From the NCBI GenBank assembly GCA_022844135.1, contig JALHMG010000001.1, positions 95,021 through 159,020 of the forward strand: DNA of 64,000 nucleotides. Reading direction: 5' to 3'. This DNA is from Lysobacterales bacterium (GTDB taxonomy: Bacteria; Pseudomonadota; Gammaproteobacteria; Xanthomonadales; SZUA-5). Position 1 is the first letter of the stretch; each line of letters starts with the position of its first letter. Positions 19,889 to 30,096 of this stretch are shown one piece after another. The notes under the pieces were generated by a model. That model saw nothing but the letters and a program-made list of their open reading frames with translations. It was not told the origin of the DNA and did no database searches. A program made the translations under genes and the position numbers.

Positions 19889-20709
19889 TTTCCATTGTCG
19901 TGCTGACACTGAACGAGGCCGCTAACTTGCCTCGGTGCTTGGCGAGTGTCGGGTTTTCCGATGACGTTCTAGTGATCGATTCCGGGAGCAGCGATGACAC
20001 CGTTGCTATAGCGCGTGCGGCAGGTGCGCGCATTGTTGAGCGCGCGTTCGATTCATTCGCGCAGCAGCGAAATGCCGCACACGCTGTGGGCTTGCGCCAC
20101 AAATGGGTGCTGCATCTGGATGCCGATGAGGTCGTCACCTCTGCGCTGGCAGCTGAGCTTATGACGATCGCTGAGTCTGACCATGAGCATGCGGCTTACA
20201 GGGTGGCTTCGCGATTGATGTTTCGCGGCGACTGGCTAAAGCATGCCGGCATGTACCCGGTTTACCAGGTTCGATTTGGTCGCGCTTCGGTACTTCGGTT
20301 CATCGACGTTGGTCACGGTCAGCGGGAGGCGCCCGATGTTGGTCCGATTGGCACGTTGGTCGCGCCTCTGGATCATTACAACTTCTCTCGCGGGATCGGC
20401 GATTGGATTATTCGCCACACGCGTTATGCGGCGCTTGAGGCTGCTCGCGCCGGACGCCGCGAATGGCCGAAGTTCGCCACGATGATTGCGCGCGACCCCG
20501 TGGTTCGACGTCGGGCACTGAAGCAAATGGCGGACTGGCTGCCAGGCCGGCCGTTGCTGCGTTTTTTGTACAGCTACATCATTCGGCGCGGTTTTCTGGA
20601 CGGGCGAGCCGGCTTCGACTATTCGTGCATGATGGCGATTTACCAGTACTTGATCGACCAGCATATGGTCGAGCAGCAAACGAAAGAGGGAATTCATGAT
20701 CGGAGCTAA
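19885..20709 (+). CDS. Glycosyltransferase family 2 (WaaE/KdtX-like)
   Basis: 274 residues from GTG 19885 (GTGA overlap). [42 protein letters not shown] and [12 protein letters not shown] form the pattern of the WaaE-like inner-core or capsule GT2 subgroup. The C-terminal segment ([12 protein letters not shown]...) is conserved in that subgroup. Substrate assignment to LPS core is uncertain because it sits in a glycan repeat-unit operon. Confidence 0.83.
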   Translation: MISIVVLTLNEAANLPRCLASVGFSDDVLVIDSGSSDDTVAIARAAGARIVERAFDSFAQQRNAAHAVGLRHKWVLHLDADEVVTSALAAELMTIAESDHEHAAYRVASRLMFRGDWLKHAGMYPVYQVRFGRASVLRFIDVGHGQREAPDVGPIGTLVAPLDHYNFSRGIGDWIIRHTRYAALEAARAGRREWPKFATMIARDPVVRRRALKQMADWLPGRPLLRFLYSYIIRRGFLDGRAGFDYSCMMAIYQYLIDQHMVEQQTKEGIHDRS

Positions 20710-21817
20710 GAAAGTGGCGCTGCTGACCGGCGTCACGGGCCAGGATGGCGCGTACTTGTCGGAACTGCTGCTCAGCAAGGGTTACATCGTCCACGGCATC
20801 AAACGCCGCGCGTCCTCCTTCAACACGCATCGTATCGATCACATTTACCAGGATCCGCACACCAGCGATCGCAATTTCATTCTGCACTACGGCGACTTGA
20901 CCGACTCGACCAACCTGATTCGCATCATTCAGCAGGTACAGCCCGACGAGATTTACAACCTCGGCGCGCAAAGCCATGTCGCTGTGTCTTTCGAAAGCCC
21001 CGAGTACACCGCTAACTGCGATGCGCTCGGCACGCTGCGCCTGCTGGAGGCGATCCGTATTCTCGGCCTGGAGAAGAAGACGCGCATCTACCAGGCATCG
21101 ACCTCTGAAATGTTTGGCAAAGTCGCCGAAGTGCCGCAACGCGAGGAGACGCCGTTCTACCCGCGCTCGCCTTACGGCGTGGCCAAGGTTTACGCCTATT
21201 GGATCACCGTGAACTACCGCGAGTCGTACGGCTTGTACGCCTGCAACGGCATCCTCTTCAACCACGAGTCGCCGTGGCGGGGAGAGACCTTCGTGACGCG
21301 CAAGATCACCAGAGCGTTGGCGCGCATCAGTCTCGGTCTTCAAGATCGATTGTATTTGGGCAATCTCGATGCGCTGCGCGATTGGGGACACGCGCGCGAC
21401 TACGTTGAAGCGATGTGGCTGATGTTGCAGCAAGCGACGCCTGAAGACTACGTGATCGCTACTGGCGAGCAGCACTCGGTGCGCGAGTTTGTGGAATTGG
21501 CATGCCGGGAACTGGGTATGGGCATCGAGTGGCGCGGCACAGGCGATCATGAAATCGCGGTCGTCACGCAATCGACCGACCACGCCCGCGTGCCACCGGG
21601 GCAATCGATTGTCGCTGTGGACCCTCGGTATCGTCGACCGGCGGAAGTCGATACTCTGCTCGGCGATGCCAGCAAAGCGCGCCGACAACTGGGTTGGCGG
21701 CCAAAGACGAGCTTTGAATCGCTGGTGTCAGAAATGATCTTGGAAGATGTACGTTCTGCCGAGCGCGACGAAGTTCTACGCAAGGCCGGGTACCGCGCTT
21801 TCGACCATCACGAGTGA
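20696..21817 (+). CDS. gmd: GDP-mannose 4,6-dehydratase
   Basis: 373 residues, the normal Gmd length. It has [18 protein letters not shown], the [11 protein letters not shown] loop that contacts NADP in the tetramer, STSEMFGK with the catalytic Ser/Thr-Glu, [12 protein letters not shown] (Tyr-x3-Lys), [17 protein letters not shown] and [13 protein letters not shown]. The reaction converts GDP-D-mannose to GDP-4-keto-6-deoxy-D-mannose. The next gene is fcl, giving a complete GDP-L-fucose pathway. It overlaps the upstream gene by 14 bases. Confidence 0.95.
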   Translation: MIGAKKVALLTGVTGQDGAYLSELLLSKGYIVHGIKRRASSFNTHRIDHIYQDPHTSDRNFILHYGDLTDSTNLIRIIQQVQPDEIYNLGAQSHVAVSFESPEYTANCDALGTLRLLEAIRILGLEKKTRIYQASTSEMFGKVAEVPQREETPFYPRSPYGVAKVYAYWITVNYRESYGLYACNGILFNHESPWRGETFVTRKITRALARISLGLQDRLYLGNLDALRDWGHARDYVEAMWLMLQQATPEDYVIATGEQHSVREFVELACRELGMGIEWRGTGDHEIAVVTQSTDHARVPPGQSIVAVDPRYRRPAEVDTLLGDASKARRQLGWRPKTSFESLVSEMILEDVRSAERDEVLRKAGYRAFDHHE

Positions 21818-22758
21818 CGCCCATGGATCGCAGCTTCCAAAGGATTTTCGTAGCGGGACACAAGGGGCTGGTCGGTAGTGCCATCGTACGCCGGCTGCGG
21901 CGAGAAGGTATCGAGCCCTTGGTTGTCGATCGCGCCGCGCTTGATCTTCGCGACGAGCGCGCCGTGGACGGTTGGTTTGCGCGATCAAAGCCGGATGCGG
22001 TGATTCTCGCTGCTGCAGTGGTCGGTGGCATCCACGCCAACAACACCCGACCGGTGGAGTTTCTCCTCGATAACTTGCGGATCCAGAATGCCTTGATTCC
22101 TGCAGCCCATACTCACGGCGCGCGCAAACTCGTCTTCCTGGGTTCCTCCTGTATCTATCCGAAACTCGCGCCCCAGCCGATTCCAGAAAGCGCGCTGCTG
22201 ACTGGACCGCTTGAGCCCACGAACGATGCCTACGCACTGGCAAAAATCGCTGGTATTCGACTGTGCCAGGCCTTTCGCCAACAACACGGTTTCAATGCGA
22301 TTTCGTTGATGCCGACCAATTTGTATGGCCCGAACGACAATTTTCATCCAACTAACTCGCACGTGTTGCCAGGTCTGATTCATCGCTTCCATGAAGCGCG
22401 ACAAGCTGGCGCCAGTCGCGTCGTGATCTGGGGCACTGGTGCCCCGCGCCGCGAGTTCCTCCATGTTGACGATCTCGCCGATGCATGCACATTCCTGCTG
22501 ACGAACTATGATTCGAGCGAAGTCATCAACGTCGGTGTTGGCAAGGACATCTCGATCCTCGAACTGGCGCAGCTCATTGCCCGAATTGTCGGTTTCGAAG
22601 GGCAGATCGAGAACGACTTGAGTAAACCTGATGGCACGCCGCGCAAGCTGCTCGACGTGAGCAAACTTGCGGCGCTTGGCTGGCGGGCACAAATTGGGCT
22701 CGAAGAGGGCATCCGGGAAACGTATCGCTGGTATTGCACTCACAGAGTCGTGAAATGA
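21814..22758 (+). CDS. fcl: GDP-L-fucose synthase
   Basis: 314 residues from GTG 21814 (GTGA overlap); ATG 21823 is an alternative. [19 protein letters not shown] binds [23 protein letters not shown] holds the catalytic Ser and Cys region, and [10 protein letters not shown] the Tyr-x3-Lys pair. [18 protein letters not shown] is an Fcl signature. The enzyme epimerises and reduces the Gmd product to GDP-L-fucose. Confidence 0.95.
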   Translation: MTPMDRSFQRIFVAGHKGLVGSAIVRRLRREGIEPLVVDRAALDLRDERAVDGWFARSKPDAVILAAAVVGGIHANNTRPVEFLLDNLRIQNALIPAAHTHGARKLVFLGSSCIYPKLAPQPIPESALLTGPLEPTNDAYALAKIAGIRLCQAFRQQHGFNAISLMPTNLYGPNDNFHPTNSHVLPGLIHRFHEARQAGASRVVIWGTGAPRREFLHVDDLADACTFLLTNYDSSEVINVGVGKDISILELAQLIARIVGFEGQIENDLSKPDGTPRKLLDVSKLAALGWRAQIGLEEGIRETYRWYCTHRVVK

Positions 22759-23723
22759 CAGCATTGGTCATTGGTGGTGCGGGTTACATCGGCTCACACA
22801 TGGTGCGCTGGCTCACCGAGCACGGCGAGCCCTGCGTAGTTCTCGATAATCTCAGCACCGGCCACCCCGAGGCGGTCAATGTACCTCTGGTCCGCTGCGA
22901 CCTGCGGGATGCAGGCGCACTTCGCGATGCGCTGATTCAAATTCGACCGAGCATCGTCTTTCACTTCGCAGCCTTGGCGCTTGTCGGCGAATCTGTGCAA
23001 CAGCCGTTGGCGTATTACGAGAACAACTTCCTCGGCACGTTAAATCTGGTCAAAGCGATGCACGCAGCCGACACCAGACGCCTGGTTTTCTCTTCGACAT
23101 GCGCGGTTTATGGTGTGCCAGGTTCCGATGTGATCGATGAAGCGCACGCTCGCAATCCGATCAACCCATATGGCGCCAGCAAGCTGGCCTGCGAGAACTT
23201 GCTGGAGGACTTTGCCAGAGCGGGCGATCTGTCGGTGGTCGCGCTGCGTTACTTTAATGCCGCCGGTGCGCACTCCAGCGGCGAGTTGGGAGAATCTCAC
23301 GAGCCGGAGACGCATCTGATCCCAAACGCGTTGCGCGCCGTGTTGGGTCAGGCGAAAGAACTGACCGTGTTCGGTCAGGATTATCCAACGCCAGACGGCA
23401 CCTGCATTCGCGACTATATTCACGTCGAAGATTTGGCGCAGGCGCATGGTGTCGCCATGCAATGGCTGCGCAATCACGACGGCTGGCAGGCGATCAATCT
23501 TGGTACCGAGCTGGGAACCAGCGTGATTCAAGTGCTGCGGCGCGTTGCGGAGATCGCTGGCAGGGCCGTGCCGCATGTGCTAGCCGAACGCCGGCATGGC
23601 GATCCCCCCAAACTCGTGGCAAGCGCCGCGAAGGCCCGCGACATTCTGGGCTGGATACCGGCGCATGATCTGGATTCGATCGTGCAATCCGCGTGGCGCT
23701 GGCATCAGGCGCCGCGGTATTGA
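22755..23723 (+). CDS. galE: UDP-glucose 4-epimerase (GalE)
   Basis: 322 residues, ATGA-coupled to fcl. [55 protein letters not shown] (Tyr-x3-Lys) and RYFNAAGAHSSGELGE are all classic GalE motifs and closer to canonical GalE than the 7703 paralogue. It supplies UDP-galactose or UDP-GalNAc. It is the last plus-strand gene of the island, two bases from the end of the convergent transferase gene. Confidence 0.9.
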   Translation: MTALVIGGAGYIGSHMVRWLTEHGEPCVVLDNLSTGHPEAVNVPLVRCDLRDAGALRDALIQIRPSIVFHFAALALVGESVQQPLAYYENNFLGTLNLVKAMHAADTRRLVFSSTCAVYGVPGSDVIDEAHARNPINPYGASKLACENLLEDFARAGDLSVVALRYFNAAGAHSSGELGESHEPETHLIPNALRAVLGQAKELTVFGQDYPTPDGTCIRDYIHVEDLAQAHGVAMQWLRNHDGWQAINLGTELGTSVIQVLRRVAEIAGRAVPHVLAERRHGDPPKLVASAAKARDILGWIPAHDLDSIVQSAWRWHQAPRY

Positions 23724-23725
23724 GG

Positions 23726-24787
23726 TCACCAGGCCTGTTCCGGTTTCAGTTTCAATGCTTCCTCGGTCAGCGGCTGGTTGCGGTTGAGCAGCCAATAGGT
23801 AAGACCCAGCAGCGGCAAAATGGCTACAAAAATCAACATCAGAAACACTGGATCGAGGTCAAGGGCATACAGCGTTAAGCCAATGGCGATCATTGCGATT
23901 TGGATGCCCGAGGCCAGACATAGGATTGCGCCAACGCTCCATTGCTTGCTCATCAACAGGTGATGAAGATGCCCACGGTCCGCCGAAAACGGCGACCGCC
24001 GATCCAATAGCCGGCGCGCGATCTGTATCAGGCAGTCCATGATCGGCAACGCAACCAGCCACGGTGCAACGCTCGGGCCAGGGTCGGCGTTGTGCGTCAC
24101 AGCAATGGCTGACCAAGCGAGCAGGAGACCCAGCACGGCGCTGCCGCTATTTCCCAGAAAGCAGGCTGCACGGGGCATGCCCGGTCGCCGCAGGTTGAAG
24201 GCGAGAAATCCAATCAGCGCAGCGATCACTGCCCACAGAAACGCGCGTGTGATCGGATCGGACGCCATTAGCGCCATCGCCAGCAACGAGATCACAGCCA
24301 TAGTACCAGCAAGGCCGTCCATCCCATCGATCATGTTGATCGCATTGACCACACCGACGACCGCGAAAACTGTGAAGGGTACGGCCCAGTCGCCCAGATG
24401 CAAATCGACAAGCCCACTGATTCCCAACGATTCAATAGTCATTTGGCCGGGTAGTGCGATAAGAAGTGCGGCAAACACCTGCGCCGAAATGCGCCAATAC
24501 CATCTCAGATCGAACCGATCGTCGGCGACGCCGACCAAAGACAACACAATGATGGCTGCGACAAGCCAGAAAAACGAAGGCGTGAGAATTGCGCCACTCA
24601 ACGCCAGAAAAGCGATCACCCCAATCGCGAAGCCGAGCCCGCCAACTACGGGCGTGGGGGCCTGGTGGTGCTTGCGGTCCGTCGACGGGTGGTCTAGCAG
24701 GCCCCAGGCAGGCGCTAATCGGATCAAAGCGAACGTCGTCGCGAATGACGCAAGACCCGATACCACTATCAACGCCAAGATCGGCAT
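23726..24787 (-). CDS. Undecaprenyl-phosphate GlcNAc-1-phosphate transferase (WecA-type)
   Basis: 353 residues with about eleven membrane helices. Polyprenyl-phosphate HexNAc-1-P transferase motifs are intact: GVADDRFD (Mg-binding Asp pair), NAINMIDGMDGLAG (nucleophile region), FLGNSGSAVLG and the cytoplasmic HLHHLLM carbohydrate-recognition motif. It attaches a sugar-1-phosphate to undecaprenyl phosphate, the first step of glycan assembly, so it is the probable initiator for this island despite running convergent to it. An AGGGGA ribosome site precedes the ATG. Confidence 0.88.
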   Translation of the reverse strand: MPILALIVVSGLASFATTFALIRLAPAWGLLDHPSTDRKHHQAPTPVVGGLGFAIGVIAFLALSGAILTPSFFWLVAAIIVLSLVGVADDRFDLRWYWRISAQVFAALLIALPGQMTIESLGISGLVDLHLGDWAVPFTVFAVVGVVNAINMIDGMDGLAGTMAVISLLAMALMASDPITRAFLWAVIAALIGFLAFNLRRPGMPRAACFLGNSGSAVLGLLLAWSAIAVTHNADPGPSVAPWLVALPIMDCLIQIARRLLDRRSPFSADRGHLHHLLMSKQWSVGAILCLASGIQIAMIAIGLTLYALDLDPVFLMLIFVAILPLLGLTYWLLNRNQPLTEEALKLKPEQAW

Positions 24788-24977
24788 GAATCCCCTGATT
24801 GATCTGCGCTTTTGCGCCTCCCGAGCGGATTCTGACGCTTAATCGTTAGCAGTTACAACTCAATTGCCCGTCGCGATTCGTGAACAAGCTGGAACTGTTG
24901 TCTTCGCGCGGCTTGAAGAGGGCGGTTGGAGTAACCCCAGCGCCGTTGAGATCAGGTGCTTCGAAGCGCACGAAGCG

Positions 24978-25006
24978 TTGACCATCCAACGGCACACAGC
25001 TAACCT
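24978..25006 (+). promoter_or_regulatory. Possible weak sigma-70-like promoter for the C25 peptidase gene
   Basis: TTGACC and TAACCT are separated by 17 bases, with the second element only half-matching the -10 consensus. It sits about 30 bases before the candidate starts of the secreted peptidase gene in a divergent intergenic region. Visual match only. Confidence 0.3.
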
Positions 25007-25034
25007 GTAGGGAGTTTCTGTGCAGGGGATAGTC

Positions 25035-28000
25035 ATGGTTCGTCGCATGGTGGTTGGCATAGGCTTCGGGGCATTGCTTGTCTCGGCCTCGGTTAGCGCG
25101 CAAATCACAATCCAGGACGGCGCGGCGAGGGTGCGCTATGGCGACCTTTCGGCGGATGCTTACATTACGGCCGGCGTGCCGCAGACAGTTCTCAGCAAGG
25201 GACTGATACCCCATTTGGCGGGTAGTCAGTTCTCGTACCGCGTCGCTGGTGACACCGAAGAGTTCTCGGTGGTGACCAACGCGGGAACACAACCGGCAAT
25301 CGTAGCTGCTGGAAACACGGCGACCATCACTTTTCCGAGCACTGAATCGGAACTCCGTAATTTGTTCAACGTCAGCATTGTCGACACGGTCGTAGAGTCT
25401 GGGGCGACGATCACTTACACGCGCGTGGCGACGTTCCAGAACGTGTCTGGGGCCTCGCAGACGCTCACTGTGATGGGCTATGCGGACGATGTGCTGAACT
25501 CGGGGTTCAATAACGTCAGTGCAACGCTGCTGGCACCGAACAACTCGATTCAACTGAGCAAAGCCAGTTCCACGCTGAATGTGACCGGTACCGGCGCGTC
25601 CGCCTTTGAGGTTACCGCGTTCCCTGTACTGATCGACGAGTTGTACGACTTTCCTGCGGCCGGACTGGCCGTCTTCGCAAATGGTGGTTTGCCGTTCTTG
25701 CCGACAACCGCCCCCGCCACGAGCCCTGGCGATTGGACCGGCGGGTTCATCTGGCCTGCACAAGTCGTGCCCAATAACGGAACGGCGGCTTACACGATGG
25801 TGTTTCAGTTGACCGCAGCGCCTTTTGGTCCTGGCAGCGATGGCAATCATGTTGTCAATACGGCTAACACGATCGTCAACGGCTATGCGCCGCTAGACGC
25901 TGGGGTCGCGGCCGGCGCAGACCGCATTTCAGTGCCGGACGTTGCGGACCTCGCCTTGCCGAGTGGCGCATGCACAGGTTGCAACTTGTCGCTTTCGAAC
26001 GGCGACTTACTGATGATCTATCAACCTCAAGGTGCGTCGATTGACACGACAAATTCCGTCAACTACGGCAACGTGACGGATCTGGCCGGGTCGGGTCGGT
26101 ATGAGTTCGTTTACGTCGCCAACGTCATCGACATCGTCGGTGGCCCGGACGAGATCGAAATTTATCCATTCGACGGCACGAGCGCTCTGGGTCCTGGCAA
26201 TGGTTTTTCGAATCCTGCAGATCCTGACTGCGTCGGTTTGAGGTACGGCTACAACGGTCCAGATGTTATCGGCGTTGCACCGGCAATGGTGGTCCGGGTT
26301 CCCCAATACGCCAGCCTGCGCGTCGAACCGGGTGCCAGCGTCGTTGCGCGCGACTGGAACTGGGATGGCTCAACGAGTGCCTCATTGGGTGGCGTTCTGG
26401 CCATCGACGTAGGCGGTGCGGACCAGACCACTGGCATTCTGCAGTTGGGAGGCGTTCTCAGTGCCGATGGCGCAGGATTCCGTGGCGGCGACGATCAAAC
26501 CACTGGCAGCACCGTCTTCTCGGCCGATTTCGTGTCGGGTTCGAATACGCAAGCCGAAAAAGGCGAGAGCGTCGTCGGCACTTGGACGCGCTACGACGCG
26601 CTCGGCGGTCGCTTCGCGCGCGGCGCGCCGGCAAATGGTGGTGGTGGTGGTAATGGGATCAATTCTTCAGGCGGTGGCGGTGCGAATGCAGGCGATCCGG
26701 CAGGATGGACGAATGGTCGCGGCGATTTGGACCCCGCTTTCAACGCTGCCTGGGCTCTCGATCCGGAAACTGCAGCATTGACCGACAACACCGGTGGTGG
26801 TCGAGGCGGGTACACCTGGTCGAATACGAACCAAAATGCTCTGGTGGTTGCGCCTGGAGATCCATCCTGGACCGGCGATAACCGCCGAGTCGTCGGCGGC
26901 CTGGGCGGCCGGCCCTTGTCGGGCGCCGTCGGTGGCGAACCTTACCGCCGCATGTACTTTGGCGGCGGCGGCGGTGCCGGTGAGGTGAATAACTCCAATC
27001 CGCGTCGTGGCGGAGATGGCGGTGGTTTCGTTTTCGTGCTCGCACGGCGAATTGATGCCTTTGGCCCGGTCAATCCGCGAATCAGCGCCAACGGCACAGC
27101 CGGGCTGGGTTCGAATTCTGCGCCGCTGGATGGTAACGGAGGCGGCGGTGGTGGTGGCTCGGTCATCGTGACTACCTCAGAAAATCATCCACTGCCGGCG
27201 ACGTTGGAGATTCAAGCCAACGGCGGTGCCGGTGGCTCGCATACGATCGTCAATGGTGATGAAGCCGAAGGCGGTGGCGGTGGCGGCAGCGCGGGTGTGG
27301 TACTGGTCTCTCACGTCGATGCCATCGAATCTGTCACTGGCGGTTTGCGCGGCGTCACCAGTTCGCCTGCATTGTCAGAGTTTCCGGCCAACGGTGCGAC
27401 CAGTGGCGCAGGCGGCGACACCGGCGCATCTCCGGACCGCGATGGCCCGTCCTCGCCGCTGGTGTGTTTGTCTGGACCGGACTTCACAACGCCTGTGACC
27501 AATGCTTATTTCGAAGCCGAACGTCTCAACGGTGGAAAACTCCGAGTGAAATTCGATTCGGCGTCGGAAGTGGCCCATGCGGGGTTCTTCGTTCTCAACA
27601 GCAAACGTCAGCGTGTGAGCGAGTTTGTCGTTGCAAGTGGACGCAACGGCTCCGAAGCCAAGACCTATGAAGTTCTCATCGACGATCCGGGTGCGGGCGA
27701 TCTGTATCTGGCCGACGTCGACGTGCTGGGCAAACAAACGCTGCGCGGCCCGTTCCGTGTTGGTCAGCAATTCGGATCCGCCCCGACTGTTGTGCGCTAC
27801 AACTGGACCGAATCGCGGCAGCAGTTGATGAGCTACCAGGCTTCGACTCGCGGCACCGCCAGTGGCATTGCCAGAGTTGGTGTCCGCGAGCGCGGTATGG
27901 TTCGAGTGACTCATGAGCAGCTTTTGGCCGCGGGTGTGGACTTGAGCGGTACGCCGAGCTCGCAAGTCGCGGTTCGCACCGACGTTGGCGCCGTCGCGCG

Positions 28001-29966
28001 CCGCGTCCGTGGCGGCACGACGTTTGGCGCTGGATCGTCGATCGAGTTTTTTGGCGATGCGAAGCCGAGCTTGTGGAGTCGCGATCGTTTCTATTTGATT
28101 GAGTCGAATGCTGCGCAAGCGGTTGAAATGGGACTGGTTACGCGAACCGTGACCCCCGGGGCTGTTTCGACCTATACAGCGGAGCTGACATACGCTCCCC
28201 AGAACGCATACAACGAGGTCTCGCCTGTGGGAGATCCTTGGTTCGCGGATCGCTTGGTATCTCAGGGAAGCCCGGCCAGCAAAACGATTAACCTTAGCGG
28301 ACCAGCAGTGCTTGGTAATGGCGAACTGGACGTGGTCGTTTGGGGCGGTATTGATTGGCCGAGTCGCGGTGATGACCATTCTGTACGCGTGCTTGTCAAT
28401 GGCCAGTTGGTCGCCAGCGAACGCTTCGAAGGGTTGGCGGGCAGCCGCATTCGGGTGCCTGTGACGTTGACCGGCACGAATCATCAAGTTGTCATCCAAG
28501 TGCCAGGAGACACTGGGCAACCGGCCGATATCATTCACATCGAGTCGGTGACACTGCGCTACACCGCAACGGCGAACGGCGATGGCAACAAGTTCTTCGG
28601 CGAGGCGCTGCAAGGAACGCGCAACGACACGATTTTCCAGGACCGAGTAGGCGATGGGATGCCGGCGCCGATCGCAGGTGTCATTACGGTTGGTAATGTC
28701 GGTGGAGCAGACTTGCGCGCTTACCGAATCGTTGGCGGAAGCGCTACCGAAGTTCAGGTCAGTGGCAGTCCGGTGGCGGTCTATTCAGAGGGCTTCCCGA
28801 CCGATAGTGAGTTGTGGGTTGGTCCAGCCGCTCAATTGCTTTCACCGCATTCGATCAGCGTTGCGCCGCCAGCCGCGGGCTTGTTGGCAGGGCAAGCGGA
28901 CTGGTTGGCGATCACGCACGGCATGTTCAGCAACTCGCTGACTGACTTGGCCAGCCGTCGCCAGAGTCAAGGCTTGACGACGAAGGTCGTGAACGTCGAG
29001 GCCATCTACACGCGCTACAGCGGTGGTAACCCCACGCCGGCAGCCATTCAGCGCTATATCAAGGACGCTAAAGCGCAGATGGGCACCGATTACGTTGTGC
29101 TGGTGGGTGCAGATACAACCGACGCGCCAGGGTATGAGAACTCCGGCTCGATCAGCTTCGTGCCGACTCCGTATGCGACCACGAGCGTGTTCGTCCGCTA
29201 CGCTCCTGCCGACCCGCTGTTGGGCGACGTCAACAACGACGGCATGTCGGATGTGGCGGTGGGGCGCTTGCCAGTGCGTACGTTGGCCGAGGCGCAGGAA
29301 GCAGTCCGCAAGATCCTCGCTTACGAAAGTCAGCCGGCCGCTAATCAGATGACGCTTTCGGCCGGGCCGGAGGACACCAGCGCGGTGTACCAGAACACGT
29401 TTACCGAGTCGAGCGAAGCGTTGGCCGGTGGATTGGCGAGTTCTTGGACCGTGAGTCGCGTGTATCAGGACGTCCTGGGGTTGAACCCGGCACGTCAGGC
29501 GCTGGTCAATGCGTTCAATGCTGGCCGCAGCGTCATATCGTATGTTGGTCACTCAGGTCCAAGCCAATGGACGTTTGACCCGCTTCTCGATATCGCACAG
29601 GTCCAGGGCACCAGCAGTGATCCAAACAGGCCGAACCTGGCAAGCAACGTGAATCAGCCGATTGTTTTGCAGTTTGCGTGCTGGACGACGTACTTCGTGT
29701 CGCCGACGGCGAACACGATGGCACAAGCGTTGATGCTGACCCCGAACAAGGGCGCCAGCGCCATCATCGGCGCGACAGTGCTGCTGGATCAGGCTTCTCA
29801 CGACGCGATGATGGTGGCTGTAGCGGAACGGCTGGCCCCTGGTGCGCGCATTGGTGATGTCGTGCAAGCTGCTAAGGCGGAACTGAAGGCCCGTCCGAAT
29901 GGCGCTGGTCCGGAGGTTCTTTTGGGCCAGGTGATCCTCGGCGATCCGGCGCAGCCGATCCGGTAG
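25035..29966 (+). CDS. Very large secreted peptidase C25 (gingipain-like) protein with glycine-rich segment
   Basis: 1643 residues. A signal peptide is clear: basic MVRRM, hydrophobic VVGIGFGALLVSA, and a predicted Ala cut before QITIQD. The first ~500 residues are beta-rich and unassigned. Residues ~530-750 carry repeated poly-glycine runs as in agglutinin-like surface proteins. The C-terminal ~350 residues match peptidase C25: AIQRYIKDAK, LVGADTTDAP, DVNNDGMSDVAVGRLPVRT, then SYVGHSGPSQW and QFACWTTYF, giving a probable His1506/Cys1549 dyad. No sorting domain follows; it ends soon after GQVILGDP. ATG 25035 has GGGG upstream; GTG 25020 with GGAG is an alternative. Confidence 0.82.
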   Translation: MVRRMVVGIGFGALLVSASVSAQITIQDGAARVRYGDLSADAYITAGVPQTVLSKGLIPHLAGSQFSYRVAGDTEEFSVVTNAGTQPAIVAAGNTATITFPSTESELRNLFNVSIVDTVVESGATITYTRVATFQNVSGASQTLTVMGYADDVLNSGFNNVSATLLAPNNSIQLSKASSTLNVTGTGASAFEVTAFPVLIDELYDFPAAGLAVFANGGLPFLPTTAPATSPGDWTGGFIWPAQVVPNNGTAAYTMVFQLTAAPFGPGSDGNHVVNTANTIVNGYAPLDAGVAAGADRISVPDVADLALPSGACTGCNLSLSNGDLLMIYQPQGASIDTTNSVNYGNVTDLAGSGRYEFVYVANVIDIVGGPDEIEIYPFDGTSALGPGNGFSNPADPDCVGLRYGYNGPDVIGVAPAMVVRVPQYASLRVEPGASVVARDWNWDGSTSASLGGVLAIDVGGADQTTGILQLGGVLSADGAGFRGGDDQTTGSTVFSADFVSGSNTQAEKGESVVGTWTRYDALGGRFARGAPANGGGGGNGINSSGGGGANAGDPAGWTNGRGDLDPAFNAAWALDPETAALTDNTGGGRGGYTWSNTNQNALVVAPGDPSWTGDNRRVVGGLGGRPLSGAVGGEPYRRMYFGGGGGAGEVNNSNPRRGGDGGGFVFVLARRIDAFGPVNPRISANGTAGLGSNSAPLDGNGGGGGGGSVIVTTSENHPLPATLEIQANGGAGGSHTIVNGDEAEGGGGGGSAGVVLVSHVDAIESVTGGLRGVTSSPALSEFPANGATSGAGGDTGASPDRDGPSSPLVCLSGPDFTTPVTNAYFEAERLNGGKLRVKFDSASEVAHAGFFVLNSKRQRVSEFVVASGRNGSEAKTYEVLIDDPGAGDLYLADVDVLGKQTLRGPFRVGQQFGSAPTVVRYNWTESRQQLMSYQASTRGTASGIARVGVRERGMVRVTHEQLLAAGVDLSGTPSSQVAVRTDVGAVARRVRGGTTFGAGSSIEFFGDAKPSLWSRDRFYLIESNAAQAVEMGLVTRTVTPGAVSTYTAELTYAPQNAYNEVSPVGDPWFADRLVSQGSPASKTINLSGPAVLGNGELDVVVWGGIDWPSRGDDHSVRVLVNGQLVASERFEGLAGSRIRVPVTLTGTNHQVVIQVPGDTGQPADIIHIESVTLRYTATANGDGNKFFGEALQGTRNDTIFQDRVGDGMPAPIAGVITVGNVGGADLRAYRIVGGSATEVQVSGSPVAVYSEGFPTDSELWVGPAAQLLSPHSISVAPPAAGLLAGQADWLAITHGMFSNSLTDLASRRQSQGLTTKVVNVEAIYTRYSGGNPTPAAIQRYIKDAKAQMGTDYVVLVGADTTDAPGYENSGSISFVPTPYATTSVFVRYAPADPLLGDVNNDGMSDVAVGRLPVRTLAEAQEAVRKILAYESQPAANQMTLSAGPEDTSAVYQNTFTESSEALAGGLASSWTVSRVYQDVLGLNPARQALVNAFNAGRSVISYVGHSGPSQWTFDPLLDIAQVQGTSSDPNRPNLASNVNQPIVLQFACWTTYFVSPTANTMAQALMLTPNKGASAIIGATVLLDQASHDAMMVAVAERLAPGARIGDVVQAAKAELKARPNGAGPEVLLGQVILGDPAQPIR

Positions 29967-29990
29967 TACTCAGGCAACAGAAAAAGCCTT

Positions 29991-30027
29991 AGCCGACGCC
30001 CGGTCTACCGGGCGTCGGCTTTTTTTT
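29991..30027 (+). terminator. Rho-independent terminator after the C25 peptidase gene
   Basis: A perfect 14-base inverted repeat (AGCCGACGCCCGGT and its complement) with a minimal loop runs directly into eight T residues. It starts 24 bases after the peptidase stop codon. Confidence 0.93.
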
Positions 30028-30096
30028 GGCTAGGTTGCCGCGGCCGCGGTCTTCCGTATCCCATAGAATTGGGACACAGGGACTCCCGGGTAAGCA

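Noticed and set aside
27375-28613. 412-codon minus-strand ORF inside the C25 peptidase gene
   Set aside because: It lies wholly within a continuous plus-strand coding region with a signal peptide and catalytic motifs, and shows no recognisable domain.
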